64,000 bases of DNA from Bacteroidales bacterium (GCA_030690365.1 JAUYGX010000076.1:1-64000), one strand, 5' to 3'. Positions 50,543 to 61,204 are shown, numbered from the stretch's first letter. Translations and numbers: made by a program. The notes: generated by a model not told the origin, from the letters alone.

Positions 50543-51349
50543 CTACTTAAAAGGTGAATCAGGTTCCTTGGCCATGTGGTTAAAAACCATTTTATCGAGC
50601 AGATCAGGGAAAAAATGATTGATCAAATTAGTCAACTTGCCCTGTGAAGTCAGAATAATTTTATTCTTGCGTTTGCCGATGGCATTGTAAATGTGAAGTG
50701 CTACTTCATCGGCCGTCATCATGCTGTTTTCGTCACGGGGCGATTCCCCCTGCATCGATCCATCGGCATTTAAAGCTGTGTTGCGGATATTGGAAGCCGT
50801 AAAACCCGGAAATGCAACCAGTACATGCAAACCTTTCTTCAGGTTTTCGATACGCAGCGCCTGCATAAATCCATTCATGGCAAACTTGGAGGCAGAATAA
50901 CCGGTCCGGGCCGGAAGACCCTTGATTCCGGCAACCGAGGACACTCCCACAACACTTCCTTTTTGCTTTAACAGATAAGGCAAAGCATATTTCGTGCAAT
51001 ATACAGTTCCCCAGAAATTGATGTCCATGAGTTTTTTTATGACAGAAAGATCCACGTCCTCAAACAGTGCCCGCATTGAAATCCCAGCATTGTTAATTAA
51101 AATATCAATAGTTCCAAAGCTGTCTATAGCCGTTACAATCAGGTTCTTGCAGTCGTTTTCGTTACTTACATCGGTTTGCATAAATACTACTTCACCACCC
51201 GAAAGTCTAATCTCTTCGGCCACTTCCATCAGGTTGTGATGATTTCGTGCTCCAATAACGACTTTTGAGCCATTATTTGCAAAAAGATTTGCCAAAGCCT
51301 TACCTATTCCGGAGCTGGCTCCGGTAATTACGACTACCTTTCCCTTCAC
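50543..51349 (-). CDS. Short-chain dehydrogenase/reductase (SDR)
   Basis: KVVVITGASSGIGKALA; LINNAGIS; GVSSVAG...GYSASKFAMNGF. A GTG start at 51349 is more plausible than the track start 51457, which overlaps the divergent gene. Confidence 0.9.
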   Translation of the reverse strand: MKGKVVVITGASSGIGKALANLFANNGSKVVIGARNHHNLMEVAEEIRLSGGEVVFMQTDVSNENDCKNLIVTAIDSFGTIDILINNAGISMRALFEDVDLSVIKKLMDINFWGTVYCTKYALPYLLKQKGSVVGVSSVAGIKGLPARTGYSASKFAMNGFMQALRIENLKKGLHVLVAFPGFTASNIRNTALNADGSMQGESPRDENSMMTADEVALHIYNAIGKRKNKIILTSQGKLTNLINHFFPDLLDKMVFNHMAKEPDSPFK

Positions 51350-51443
51350 TTTATTTTTTTTACAATGATAGCAATAATTCCTAATAAAAAGCAAATACTT
51401 AACTTTATTTGTGAATAGCTTATTTTTGCAAAAATGTTTCATT

Positions 51444-52643
51444 ATGCAACTTACCAACCGACAACTTTTTCAGCAAAATCTGGCCCTGCCGGCCGAAGTA
51501 CCCAATGCCCTGGAAATCGTTTATGCTGAAGGAATCTACTTATACGACATCAATAGCGACCGGTATATCGACCTGGTTTCGGGTGTATCGGTCAGCAATA
51601 TTGGTCACAGGCATCCCAAAGTAATCAAGGCTGTGGAGGAACAGATGGGTAAATACATGCACCTGATGGTTTATGGAAAATACATACAATCGCCTCAGGT
51701 ACAGCTGGCTGGCGCATTGGCCGCTGTACTTCCCGAAAGCCTGCGATCGGTATTCATGGTCAATTCAGGTAGCGAAGCCATCGAAGGTGCTTTAAAACTG
51801 GCCAAAAGAGCCACCGGACGTAGCGAGATCATTGCTTTCGAAAATGCGTATCATGGTAGCACGCATGGGGCCTTAAGCGTCCTGGGAAATGAGGAAATGA
51901 AATCAGCTTACCGGCCCTTATTACCAGATGTAAAGTTTTGCGGCTTCAACGATCCCGAAATGTTCTCTTCCATCACCGAACGTACAGCATGTGTGATAGT
52001 GGAACCCATACAGGCAGAAGCGGGAATTATCATCCCCGACAAGGGCTGGATAAAAAAGCTTCGCTCCCGTTGTACGGATACCGGAACCCTGCTGATTTTT
52101 GATGAAGTACAAATGGGCTTTGGCAGAACAGGCAAGTTGATGGCTTTTGAAAATTTTGAAGTAGGCCCGGATATTCTTTGTTTGGCCAAAGGCATGGGTG
52201 GCGGAATGCCCATTGGTGCCTTTGTAGCTTCACGTGAACTCATGAATCTGCTCACGTTTAACCCGGCTTTAGGGCATATTACTACTTTTGGAGGACATCC
52301 GGTATGTGCCGCTGCCGCCTTGGCCAGTCTGGAGGTCATTCTCAGCGAAGGACTGAGTTTACATGCTGAACTCAAAGGAAAGCAGTTTGTACAATTACTT
52401 GAAAAGCATCCTATGGTAGCCGAAATCCGACAAATTGGATTGATGCTGGCTGTGGAAATAGTGCCAGGATTTCAGGTAAGTAAACTGGTTAAAATCCTGC
52501 AAAAGAACCGACTGATTGTGGATCAGTTCCTGTTTAATTCCACCTCTTTCCGCATTGCCCCTCCCCTGACCATCACCAATGATGAAATAAACCACGCTGT
52601 GGCTTTGGTTATTAAAAGCTTAAACGAACTAAAAATATCATGA
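51444..52643 (+). CDS. Class III PLP-dependent aminotransferase
   Basis: FMVNSGSEAIEGALKLAKRATGR; FDEVQMGFGRTGKLMAFE; LAKGMGGGMPIGAFV. Likely start MQLTNRQLF at 51444. Confidence 0.92.
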   Translation: MQLTNRQLFQQNLALPAEVPNALEIVYAEGIYLYDINSDRYIDLVSGVSVSNIGHRHPKVIKAVEEQMGKYMHLMVYGKYIQSPQVQLAGALAAVLPESLRSVFMVNSGSEAIEGALKLAKRATGRSEIIAFENAYHGSTHGALSVLGNEEMKSAYRPLLPDVKFCGFNDPEMFSSITERTACVIVEPIQAEAGIIIPDKGWIKKLRSRCTDTGTLLIFDEVQMGFGRTGKLMAFENFEVGPDILCLAKGMGGGMPIGAFVASRELMNLLTFNPALGHITTFGGHPVCAAAALASLEVILSEGLSLHAELKGKQFVQLLEKHPMVAEIRQIGLMLAVEIVPGFQVSKLVKILQKNRLIVDQFLFNSTSFRIAPPLTITNDEINHAVALVIKSLNELKIS

Positions 52644-54271
52644 AACAACTAACGCAACTCATTGTACTACTTATAACTACACTTCAACTTTCGGCACAAC
52701 TGGCCGTAACCATTCCAGGCGAATTTGAGAAAAAAGAAAGTCTTATCCTTACATGGAGCAACCAGCAGGAACTAAATCTGGTAACCACCCGAATTATTTC
52801 AAATGTCCAACACCAGATAGATACGGTTTGGGTATTATATCAAACCGCTCCGGTAACCATTGACACCGCTGCAATACATCAGTTTTTGCTTTCCAACGGT
52901 GCCACCATGGTGCATGTTCAATTTCTTGAAGTTCAATACCAAAGTCCATGGATTGGAAACTATGGCCCCATTACTGGGTTTGCTGCTTTTGAAAATGATT
53001 TGGAACGGTTTATTTTCAACCCGGGTTATGCATGGAACGAATCACCGGAAGACGACAGTATTCCGGCCCGGTTGGCAGATATCTGGAATTGGCCTGTGGC
53101 GGATATGGGATTGCAGCTAAATGCAGGAAACCTGCTCCATGATGCGATCAAGCGTGGCTTTTCAACCAAAAAAGTTCTCGGCATGAATCCACAACTTACT
53201 GAGGCAGAGATTAAAGCGCGATTGATAGAAAAATATAACCTGAGTGATTGGGTTTTCCTGGATACCCTCGCACACAGTGGTGGTGGCCCGAACAAAAACC
53301 TGGACATGATGATGAAAGTGCTGGATTTTGAAACCCTGCTGGTTTCGGAATACCCGGATACCTTGCCTGATTATCAGGTTGTAGAACAGAATGTAAGCAT
53401 TCTTCAAAGTTTAACTGATGCTTTTGGTGTACATTATACCATTTTCAGAATTCCTGCCCCTCCCCGGGCTGATGGTACTTTTGGAGCTTCACCGGAGGAT
53501 GAAATGCGAACCTATACCAATTCACTGATTTTGAACCATCAAATCATTATTCCATCCTTTGGATTGCCCTGGTACGATTCTGTGGCCACTGCCGTATATC
53601 AGGAAGCCATGCCGGGATATCAGATTATTTCAGTGGATGCAAGTGCCATTTCGCCCCTGAATCAGGGTATTCACAACCTGACCAATTCACTTCCCCAGGG
53701 CCATTATCTGAGAATTGAGCACCGAAAAATAATCGGTCAGCAGGCCTTTCAGGCAGATTTTCAGATCACCTGTATGTCAAAGGCAGGCGATCTGGTGGAA
53801 GAAATGTGGCTGTACTACAAACTGAATGCTGACACAGTTTATCAAAAAACGCCGGTATATCTGGTTTGTCCGGAACATTTTGGCGTTATTCATGGACTTT
53901 CTGAAACGGATACGGTTCATTACTACCTGGAGTCTATTTCTTCTGCCACAACAACCAGATATCCGCTGTCTGCGCCCAGTGGAAATTTCACGTTTTGGTT
54001 TGATGTGATCTCAGGAGTGGAGGCTCCCGATGATGTGAATTCTTTTGCTGTTTATCCCAATCCCGGAAACGGTGAATTTGAAGTAACGTTTCCCGATGAT
54101 ATCAGCCATGCAAAGCTGCTGTTGTATCATTTAAACGGGAAGATAATTCTTGAGAAATCAGTTAAGAACCACCAAAAAATTGATGTCAGGTCGGAGTTGT
54201 CGCCCGGAATTTACTTACTTCGGTTAAAATCATCAGATCAAGATGAAACCATAAAGCTTTTAATTCGTTAA
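52640..54271 (+). CDS. Secreted peptidylarginine/agmatine deiminase-fold protein with T9SS C-terminal domain; probable pseudoenzyme
   Basis: Signal peptide; fold landmarks PWIGNYGPI, LNAGN, NLDMMMKVLDFETLLVSEYP, NSLILNHQIIIPSFG, YQEAMPGYQIISVD, QGIHNLTNSLP; C-terminal YPNPGNGEFEV...LSPGIYLLRL sorting domain. Confidence 0.75.
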   Translation: MKQLTQLIVLLITTLQLSAQLAVTIPGEFEKKESLILTWSNQQELNLVTTRIISNVQHQIDTVWVLYQTAPVTIDTAAIHQFLLSNGATMVHVQFLEVQYQSPWIGNYGPITGFAAFENDLERFIFNPGYAWNESPEDDSIPARLADIWNWPVADMGLQLNAGNLLHDAIKRGFSTKKVLGMNPQLTEAEIKARLIEKYNLSDWVFLDTLAHSGGGPNKNLDMMMKVLDFETLLVSEYPDTLPDYQVVEQNVSILQSLTDAFGVHYTIFRIPAPPRADGTFGASPEDEMRTYTNSLILNHQIIIPSFGLPWYDSVATAVYQEAMPGYQIISVDASAISPLNQGIHNLTNSLPQGHYLRIEHRKIIGQQAFQADFQITCMSKAGDLVEEMWLYYKLNADTVYQKTPVYLVCPEHFGVIHGLSETDTVHYYLESISSATTTRYPLSAPSGNFTFWFDVISGVEAPDDVNSFAVYPNPGNGEFEVTFPDDISHAKLLLYHLNGKIILEKSVKNHQKIDVRSELSPGIYLLRLKSSDQDETIKLLIR

Positions 54272-54272
54272 G

Positions 54273-54989
54273 ATGCCCGTTTTTAAATTACCCAAGACCT
54301 GTGTATTTCCAGAGCCGGATTTCTCTGAGCCCGATGGGTTATTGGCCTATGGTGGTGATTTAAGCGTAAAAAGATTGTTGGCAGCATATTCAAAAGGGAT
54401 ATTCCCCTGGTTTTCCGACAACGATCCTATTTTGTGGTGGTCACCCGACCCTCGCATGGTACTCTATCCCAAAGAATTAAAACGGCATAAAAGTCTGCGA
54501 ACACTGATTAGGAGCAATAAATTCAGTGTTACCTTTGACACTTCCTTCGAGGCGGTAATCAGAAAATGTGCGGAAGTCGCCCGGACAGGGCAACCCGACG
54601 GCACCTGGATTACGGAAGAAATGATACAGGCCTACCTGAAGCTACATCAGAAAGGTTTTGCCCATTCGGTTGAAACATGGTACGAAAATCAACTGGTTGG
54701 AGGATTGTATGGTGTTTCCATTGGTGGTATGTTCTTTGGGGAATCCATGTTTCACCTAATGAGCAATGCATCCAAAGTGGCTTTGTGGCACCTGGTGGAT
54801 CTGCTCCTGAGTTGGGATTTCGACCTGATTGATGCACAGCAGGAAACGAACCACCTACGAAACATGGGCGGAAAGTTAATAGGTAGGAAAGTTTTTTTAC
54901 ATTTGTTGGTTCAATCGACGGCAAAGTCTTCGCGGATTGGAAACTGGAGCAGGGAAGTTGAAGGAAAAACACATGTGATTGAAAGATAA
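54273..54989 (+). CDS. aat: Leucyl/phenylalanyl-tRNA--protein transferase
   Basis: FPEPDFSEPDGLLAYGGDLSVKRLLAAYSKGIFPWFSDNDPILWWSPDPRMVLYP; GGLYGVSIGGMFFGESMFH. Confidence 0.96.
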   Translation: MPVFKLPKTCVFPEPDFSEPDGLLAYGGDLSVKRLLAAYSKGIFPWFSDNDPILWWSPDPRMVLYPKELKRHKSLRTLIRSNKFSVTFDTSFEAVIRKCAEVARTGQPDGTWITEEMIQAYLKLHQKGFAHSVETWYENQLVGGLYGVSIGGMFFGESMFHLMSNASKVALWHLVDLLLSWDFDLIDAQQETNHLRNMGGKLIGRKVFLHLLVQSTAKSSRIGNWSREVEGKTHVIER

Positions 54990-55000
54990 AACCAGAACTA

Positions 55001-55474
55001 ATGGAAAAAAGAAAAGCGTTTATGAAGGAGGCCATTTCGTTGGCTATGGGCAATGTAGAACACAGTCATGGAGGGCCTTTCGGGGCTGTGGTAGTGAAAG
55101 ACGGAAAAGTGATTGGCGCAGGAGCCAATCAGGTAACCGCTTCCAACGACCCTACAGCACATGCCGAAATTGTTGCCATTCGAGAAGCTACTACCAAACT
55201 GGGTACCTTCGATCTGACCGGATGCGAGATTTATGCCAGTTGCGAACCCTGTCCTATGTGTTTAGGAGCCATCTACTGGGCCAAGATTACCAAGTTGTAT
55301 TATGCTGCCACTAAGGACGATGCCGCAAAGGCCGACTTCGACGATTCGTATATCTACAAGGAATTTGCATTGCCCAAAAATGAACGTACCATGGTTTCGC
55401 TTCAAATGATGCGTGATGATGCGGTTAAGGTGTTTGAAGCCTGGAATAAGAGTGAAAATAAGGTTCCGTATTAA
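55001..55474 (+). CDS. guaD: Nucleoside/guanine deaminase
   Basis: GGPFGAVVVKDGKVI; NDPTAHAEIVAIREA; SCEPCPMCLGAIYWAK; FDDSYIYKEFALPKNERTM. Confidence 0.85.
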   Translation: MEKRKAFMKEAISLAMGNVEHSHGGPFGAVVVKDGKVIGAGANQVTASNDPTAHAEIVAIREATTKLGTFDLTGCEIYASCEPCPMCLGAIYWAKITKLYYAATKDDAAKADFDDSYIYKEFALPKNERTMVSLQMMRDDAVKVFEAWNKSENKVPY

Positions 55475-55581
55475 ACAAAAGATTACCTCAAATCAAAATA
55501 TTGATTCTAATTGAAATGCGAAAGCCCGATTAACATTTGATAAACGATCTTTTTTAACGAAATAATTCTAAACTTAACCCT

Positions 55582-58578
55582 TTAGTATTTAATGAATTTT
55601 TTGTTAGCTGATTTGAAAGCGGTTATACAATTTAAAATGTAGACTCCCGAAGGCAGGTCTTCAACACTTATCTTATCGAAACCTGAAGTTACCGTTTTGT
55701 AGTTTCTACCATTAATACTGATGATATTTATTTTCTCAATCAATATTTCACTTTCAATCGAAAGATAACCTGAAGCGGGATTTGGAAGAATATTTATTTC
55801 TAAATTTAATCCTTCGGTATAGTTTGTCTCAGTTACTGTTAGAGGTACAATGTTGATGTTAAACCCTTCCTCCCGGAATACAACTCCATTAATTCCAACA
55901 GAATCACAGTATATATGATAGCACCCATTCCCATCGTCAACAGTTAGACATAAATGGAATGGCCCTGGAGACATATAGGTATGATTGGGATAAGGCATTA
56001 TTGAGGTAATCCCGTCACCGAAATCCCAATAATAAGATAAGTTATCACCTACAGAACTATTTACAATTGTTATGTTGTCCAGCGTTGTATCAGGGAAAAT
56101 AACAAAGCCTGCATTACATTGAAGCGGGAGTTCTACCTCTGTTACGACAAGAGTATCAATAAAATAGTCAAAGCAGGAAACAGTACTTGTACTATCTCTA
56201 ATTGTTAGAACAATTAAATACGTCCCATTTGTATTAAACGTATGCTCAGGATTTGTTTCGTTTGAAGTGTATCCATCGCCAAAAGCCCAGTGTGTCATGT
56301 TGAAGTTTCCCTGTGAACGATTTGTAAATGAGTAATTACCATTACCATTATCAGAATAGAAATAGTTGGCAGACAGGACATCGGTTGTGTCAAAAAGAGC
56401 TATATCCATATTAGCTATTGAATCACCACAGTGCAATTCAATAATTTCATACTGGTTACATGTGTTTGGAGCGGAATTGAAATAAGTTTCAAGAAAATAG
56501 CTGCTGCTGTCAGCGTCTGCATTAGCACTAACAACATAATATCCTGAATGGTCAACCGGGAAACTGTACTTGCCATTGGTGTCAAGGTTGACTGTACTAA
56601 TGAGCTTAATTTCTGATTCGTTAACACTGTATATGAATGCTAAACCATCGGTTAAGTGGACACTGTCATACGAAACGGTTCCGCTTATCCACATTGATTC
56701 GCAATATCTTGCTACCCCATAGGCTGCTAATCGAAACCATTTGTTATTAAAAGGATCTGCTGCTGCATTTTCCAAAATTAAACCATTTGGAGAGGGATAG
56801 TCAATAAAGTTGATCCCGTCATAACTGGTAACTCCATCATTTGTTGTAATCCACAATTTGTTGTTTTTATCAATGGCAAGGCCATTTACGATGGAATGCA
56901 TAAATCCATCAGTGGTAGTAAGCTCTCTCCAGTTATTTCCATCGAATTTAAAAAGTCCTTTTGAATATGACCAAACCATTCCGCTAGAGTCGACTACAAT
57001 TGAATTGATATAAGCGTTTGCTCCTCCACAATATAATGTATCGGTCGACCATGATGAACCATCGTATTTGCCAATAATGCCCAAGGTAAAACCGACCCAT
57101 ATGTTATTGCTGCTATCCAAGGCCAGCGAATTTACAGCACCGTAGGGGGCTAAATTGTTAGTAGGAATATACGACCAGTCTACACCATCAAACTTGCACA
57201 AACCCGTGCCACCGAGCCATATATTACCTGATTTATCCTCTAAAAAGTCTTTAGCATTGCGAAATTGGTTTCCCTCCAGTACAATTACATCCTCACCATT
57301 TAGAATAGTCACCCCAGCATTGATTATTCCAAACCAGATTCTCCCGAAGCTATCGTCCTCTGTTGCTTCAATAGTAATTCCAGATAGCCCGTTACGTGAA
57401 TCATATCCATTCCATGTTGTTCCATCAAAAAAGGAAGCCCCTCTCTCAGTATCAAACCACACTCCTTTATCAGTACCTTCAATGTCGTTAATCCAATTAT
57501 CTATTAAGCCATCACGGGTGGTGTAATCTGTATATTCTATACCATTATAGAGAGATATTCCACCACCTGAACCAAGCCAGATATCGCTGTTATTACCTGC
57601 AAGAAGAACATCTATATATTTTAAACTTAGTCCATTCTCTGAATTGAAGCTTGTCCAATTGCTACCATCAAATCTTGAGGCACCTACACGCGTCCCAAAC
57701 CATACATTACCACTGCTGTCGCAAGCGATCGATTCTATACTATCTGATATCAAACCATCTGATTTCGTGTAATTTGTAAATGTTGAAAAATCGAATTTTG
57801 AAACTCCCTTATCCCGTGATCCAAACCAGATGTTACCAGAATTATCAATAGAAATACTTACAATTAAACTATCTATCAGCCCATCATCAGTTGTATAGCT
57901 GGTCCAAACAGAACCATCGTACATTTTTAATGCAGATGCAACAACTCCTGGTGCATAATCGTACCCTGATACCCAAAGGTTATTATTTTGGTCAACGGCT
58001 AATGCCGAGATATTATAATTAGTGTAATATTTTGTTGTATCGTTTTGACCAGTTTGAGGATTTTTAACTACCTGGAGAAACGTGCTTCCAAAATTAACGT
58101 GTGTAAAGGCATTTCCATCGTATTTAATTAAACCCTGGTTTGTACCAAACCAGATAATGCTATCAGCAGGGCATATCTCGTCAATACTTTCGTTAGGCAA
58201 TCCATTAGCATTATTATAAATTGTCCATGTGTTTCCGTCGTATTTTGATACTCCTTTCGACATCATATTTGCCGTCCAAACATTATTGTTCTTATCAACT
58301 GCAATACTTTTTATCCCGAATGAACCAGGTACACTGTCAAACGGAAATTGAGTAACCCATTCTTCATGATTGTACATTGATACTCCTCTGTCTGTAGATA
58401 TCCATATGTAGCCCGATGTATCTTTTGCCATACCGGTTACACCATTAGACATAAGCCCATTGCTCCCGGTATTTGATGTGCTTAGTATTGTCCATTGCCC
58501 CTGAGCACAGATTGTATGAATATTAGTTACAATGATTACAATAAATGCCATGATGGAAGTGATTTGCATTTTTCTCAT
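55582..58578 (-). CDS. Large secreted beta-propeller (two-component-regulator-propeller repeat) protein with PKD domains and T9SS C-terminal domain
   Basis: Repeated D(S/N)(S/N)(G/N)N(V/I)W(F/V)G motifs; two PKD-like domains (HWAFGDGYTSNETNPEHTFNTNGTYLIVLTI, YYWDFGDGITS); INILPNPASGYLSIES...LPSGVYIL. Confidence 0.88.
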   Translation of the reverse strand: MRKMQITSIMAFIVIIVTNIHTICAQGQWTILSTSNTGSNGLMSNGVTGMAKDTSGYIWISTDRGVSMYNHEEWVTQFPFDSVPGSFGIKSIAVDKNNNVWTANMMSKGVSKYDGNTWTIYNNANGLPNESIDEICPADSIIWFGTNQGLIKYDGNAFTHVNFGSTFLQVVKNPQTGQNDTTKYYTNYNISALAVDQNNNLWVSGYDYAPGVVASALKMYDGSVWTSYTTDDGLIDSLIVSISIDNSGNIWFGSRDKGVSKFDFSTFTNYTKSDGLISDSIESIACDSSGNVWFGTRVGASRFDGSNWTSFNSENGLSLKYIDVLLAGNNSDIWLGSGGGISLYNGIEYTDYTTRDGLIDNWINDIEGTDKGVWFDTERGASFFDGTTWNGYDSRNGLSGITIEATEDDSFGRIWFGIINAGVTILNGEDVIVLEGNQFRNAKDFLEDKSGNIWLGGTGLCKFDGVDWSYIPTNNLAPYGAVNSLALDSSNNIWVGFTLGIIGKYDGSSWSTDTLYCGGANAYINSIVVDSSGMVWSYSKGLFKFDGNNWRELTTTDGFMHSIVNGLAIDKNNKLWITTNDGVTSYDGINFIDYPSPNGLILENAAADPFNNKWFRLAAYGVARYCESMWISGTVSYDSVHLTDGLAFIYSVNESEIKLISTVNLDTNGKYSFPVDHSGYYVVSANADADSSSYFLETYFNSAPNTCNQYEIIELHCGDSIANMDIALFDTTDVLSANYFYSDNGNGNYSFTNRSQGNFNMTHWAFGDGYTSNETNPEHTFNTNGTYLIVLTIRDSTSTVSCFDYFIDTLVVTEVELPLQCNAGFVIFPDTTLDNITIVNSSVGDNLSYYWDFGDGITSIMPYPNHTYMSPGPFHLCLTVDDGNGCYHIYCDSVGINGVVFREEGFNINIVPLTVTETNYTEGLNLEINILPNPASGYLSIESEILIEKINIISINGRNYKTVTSGFDKISVEDLPSGVYILNCITAFKSANKKFIKY

Positions 58579-58719
58579 ATATGTTTGTTTAATACACTAT
58601 TTCGGAAGGTTCGTATTTTGCCTCAAAAATATGAAATTTTCGTTTTATTAAGAATAATTATTTTATTACGTTAGCCAAATTGCAGAAAATTTTAAAAGTA
58701 AGATTGCATATGACCTAAA

Positions 58720-59955
58720 TTAAGCATACCTCAATGCCTTCGCTGGCATAATATGTGTGATGGTAAAGGCCGGTATCATCAAAACAAAAAAGGTAACAAC
58801 CAGTACGCCAATGTTCAACAGAAAAAAAGCGCTGATAGACAATTCAACCGGAACATAGTCGATATAATAGGATTCGGGCGGGAGCTTTATCAGTTGTAAT
58901 GTTTGTTGCATGAAAATAAATGCAAGTCCCAGGAGGTTGCCCCAGAACATACCCCTGAGGATAATCCTGCCGGTTTTGATAAGAAAAATACGTTGTATCG
59001 TAGCATTGTTCGCGCCAAGCGCCTTGAGCAAACCTACCATGTTGGTTCGTTCGATAATGATGATCAGCAACGTGGATATCAGGGTGATGGAGGCTACCAA
59101 TGCAAGCAAAGTGAGAATGACAATCACATTCATGTCCAATAAGTCCAGCCAATCAAAAATCTGGGGAAAGGCATCCAAAACCGTAACAATGTTCAGGTTA
59201 TAAGGAATCTCCTTATAGAGTTCCATAGAAGTTTCCCTGATTTTGTCCGGATCCTTCAGATCGATTTCAATGGCTCCCACCTGGTCATCTGTCCAACCGT
59301 TTAGCTTTTGAATATGCCGGATATCACCAATCAAATAGGCATTGTCGAATTCTTCGAGACTGGTATTGAAAAATCCGGAAACCGTGAGCTTTCGGCCCCT
59401 GGCCTGACTTTCATCTTCTTCGATAAACCAAATCCGCAGGTCGTCATTGAGGTGGAGGTTTAGTTTATTGGCCAGCGTTTGCGAAATCAACACTTCATTG
59501 GTTTTTTGTTCACCATTGAAATTCGGAAAATGTCCCTTAGTCAGGGAACTGATCAAAAAAGTTGAATCGTAATCCACTCCTGCTCCTTTAAAGATAACAC
59601 CCTGGATTTGATCTTCAGTCTTCGCCACGCCAGCTTTCTTTGCGGTAAATTGTACATGGCTGATTTTCGGGTTCGTCATCAAACTTTGTACAAATTCGCT
59701 GGTTATATCAACAGGTTGTCCTTCAAGTGATTCGTTATTATCGAATGGCACAATTTGCAAATGTGAGGTAAAGCCGGTAACTTTGTCGCTGATGCTATGC
59801 TTAAAGCCCACCACAATGGCTACGCTGATAAGCATTAGCATTACACTGAGGGCAATGCTGACAACGGAAATGCGCACTACCGGACGGGACAGGTTGTCTG
59901 CTCCTTTTCCAGAAATGCGGTTTGCAATGAAGTATGCAAATTTGGGTGTTGCCAT
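58720..59955 (-). CDS. FtsX-like ABC transporter permease (LolC/LolE type)
   Basis: FAYFIANRISGKGADNLSRPVVRISVVSIALSVMLMLISVAIVVGFK; MacB-like periplasmic domain; C-terminal three-TM FtsX domain. ATG at 59955 preferred over the GTG at 59964. Confidence 0.9.
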   Translation of the reverse strand: MATPKFAYFIANRISGKGADNLSRPVVRISVVSIALSVMLMLISVAIVVGFKHSISDKVTGFTSHLQIVPFDNNESLEGQPVDITSEFVQSLMTNPKISHVQFTAKKAGVAKTEDQIQGVIFKGAGVDYDSTFLISSLTKGHFPNFNGEQKTNEVLISQTLANKLNLHLNDDLRIWFIEEDESQARGRKLTVSGFFNTSLEEFDNAYLIGDIRHIQKLNGWTDDQVGAIEIDLKDPDKIRETSMELYKEIPYNLNIVTVLDAFPQIFDWLDLLDMNVIVILTLLALVASITLISTLLIIIIERTNMVGLLKALGANNATIQRIFLIKTGRIILRGMFWGNLLGLAFIFMQQTLQLIKLPPESYYIDYVPVELSISAFFLLNIGVLVVTFFVLMIPAFTITHIMPAKALRYA

Positions 59956-59987
59956 AGTGGGCACAAATTTAACAAAAGCAATATTAC

Positions 59988-61187
59988 ATGAAGACTTTCG
60001 GTCTGTTGATTAGTGGTTTATTTGTTTTTATGGTTTTTCCCTTTCGGGGATGCGCCCAAAATTCACCGCAACTGGTTGAATACAACGAAGTTGTTACGGG
60101 AGCACAACAGATGTTGGCCTATCTTCCGCTGCTAAAAGGTAAACAAGTAGCATTGGTGGCCAACCAGGCTTCCCTTGTAGGAGAAACTCATCTTGCAGAT
60201 ACGTTGTTGAGTTCGGGGATAGCTCTGAAGAAGATATTTTGTCCGGAACATGGCTTTAGAGGTACTGCCGATGCCGGAGAGTTGGTTAACGACAGTATTG
60301 ATCCTGAAACAGGTATTCCGCTGGTTTCACTTTACGGAGATCACAAGAAGCCCACACAAGAAGACCTGGCAGGAATAGATGTGGTGGTATTTGACCTGCA
60401 GGATGTGGGCGTTCGGTACTATACCTACGTAAGCACTGCGGCTTTCGTGCTGGAAGCATGTGCTGAAAATGGAATCAGCATGGTACTTCTCGACCGTCCC
60501 AATCCAAATGGGTATCTGATTGACGGGCCTGTGCTGGAAGTCCCATATCGTTCTTTTGTAGGAATGCACACAGTCCCAATTGCCTACGGAATGACCATTG
60601 GCGAATACATTCGGATGGTGTTGGGGGAAAAGTGGATTAATCCCTCCGAAACAGCCAATCTCGTGGTGATTCCCCTCAAACAATACAACCATCAAATGCT
60701 AGTGAAATTGAATGTTAAACCAAGCCCCAATCTACCTACATGGCAATCGGTTTATTTGTATCCTTCGCTGTGTCTTTTTGAAGGTACGGATGTGAGTGTG
60801 GCCCGGGGAACAGCATTTCCCTTCGAAGCCTATGGGGCTCCCTGGTTTTCTTTGGGGAGTTTTTCGTTTACGCCGAAATCCATTCAGGGAATGAGTACGC
60901 ATCCAAAATTTGAGGGACAGGTTTGCTACGGGCAAAACCTGAAAGTATTTGCTGAATATTATAATAGCAACCCAATAGAATTAAATCTTACCTGGTTGAT
61001 CACAGCCTATCAGCTATCTCCTGACAAGGCAAAATTCTTTAATACCTATTTTGACAAACTGGCAGGAACCGATCATCTTAGGAAGGATATTATCGCCGGA
61101 AAGGATGAAAAAGAGATCAGGGAAAGCTGGAAAAGTGATTTAGATAATTTTAAGTTAATTAGAGAAAAGTACTTATTATATCCTTAG
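59988..61187 (+). CDS. namZ: DUF1343 family exo-beta-N-acetylmuramidase (NamZ-like), lipoprotein
   Basis: GKQVALVANQASLVG; FCPEHGFRGTADAGE; VVFDLQDVGVRYYTYVST; LDRPNPNG; FEGTDVSVARGTAFPFEAYGAPW. Confidence 0.88.
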   Translation: MKTFGLLISGLFVFMVFPFRGCAQNSPQLVEYNEVVTGAQQMLAYLPLLKGKQVALVANQASLVGETHLADTLLSSGIALKKIFCPEHGFRGTADAGELVNDSIDPETGIPLVSLYGDHKKPTQEDLAGIDVVVFDLQDVGVRYYTYVSTAAFVLEACAENGISMVLLDRPNPNGYLIDGPVLEVPYRSFVGMHTVPIAYGMTIGEYIRMVLGEKWINPSETANLVVIPLKQYNHQMLVKLNVKPSPNLPTWQSVYLYPSLCLFEGTDVSVARGTAFPFEAYGAPWFSLGSFSFTPKSIQGMSTHPKFEGQVCYGQNLKVFAEYYNSNPIELNLTWLITAYQLSPDKAKFFNTYFDKLAGTDHLRKDIIAGKDEKEIRESWKSDLDNFKLIREKYLLYP

Positions 61188-61204
61188 ATACTGCTTTTTA
61201 TAAA

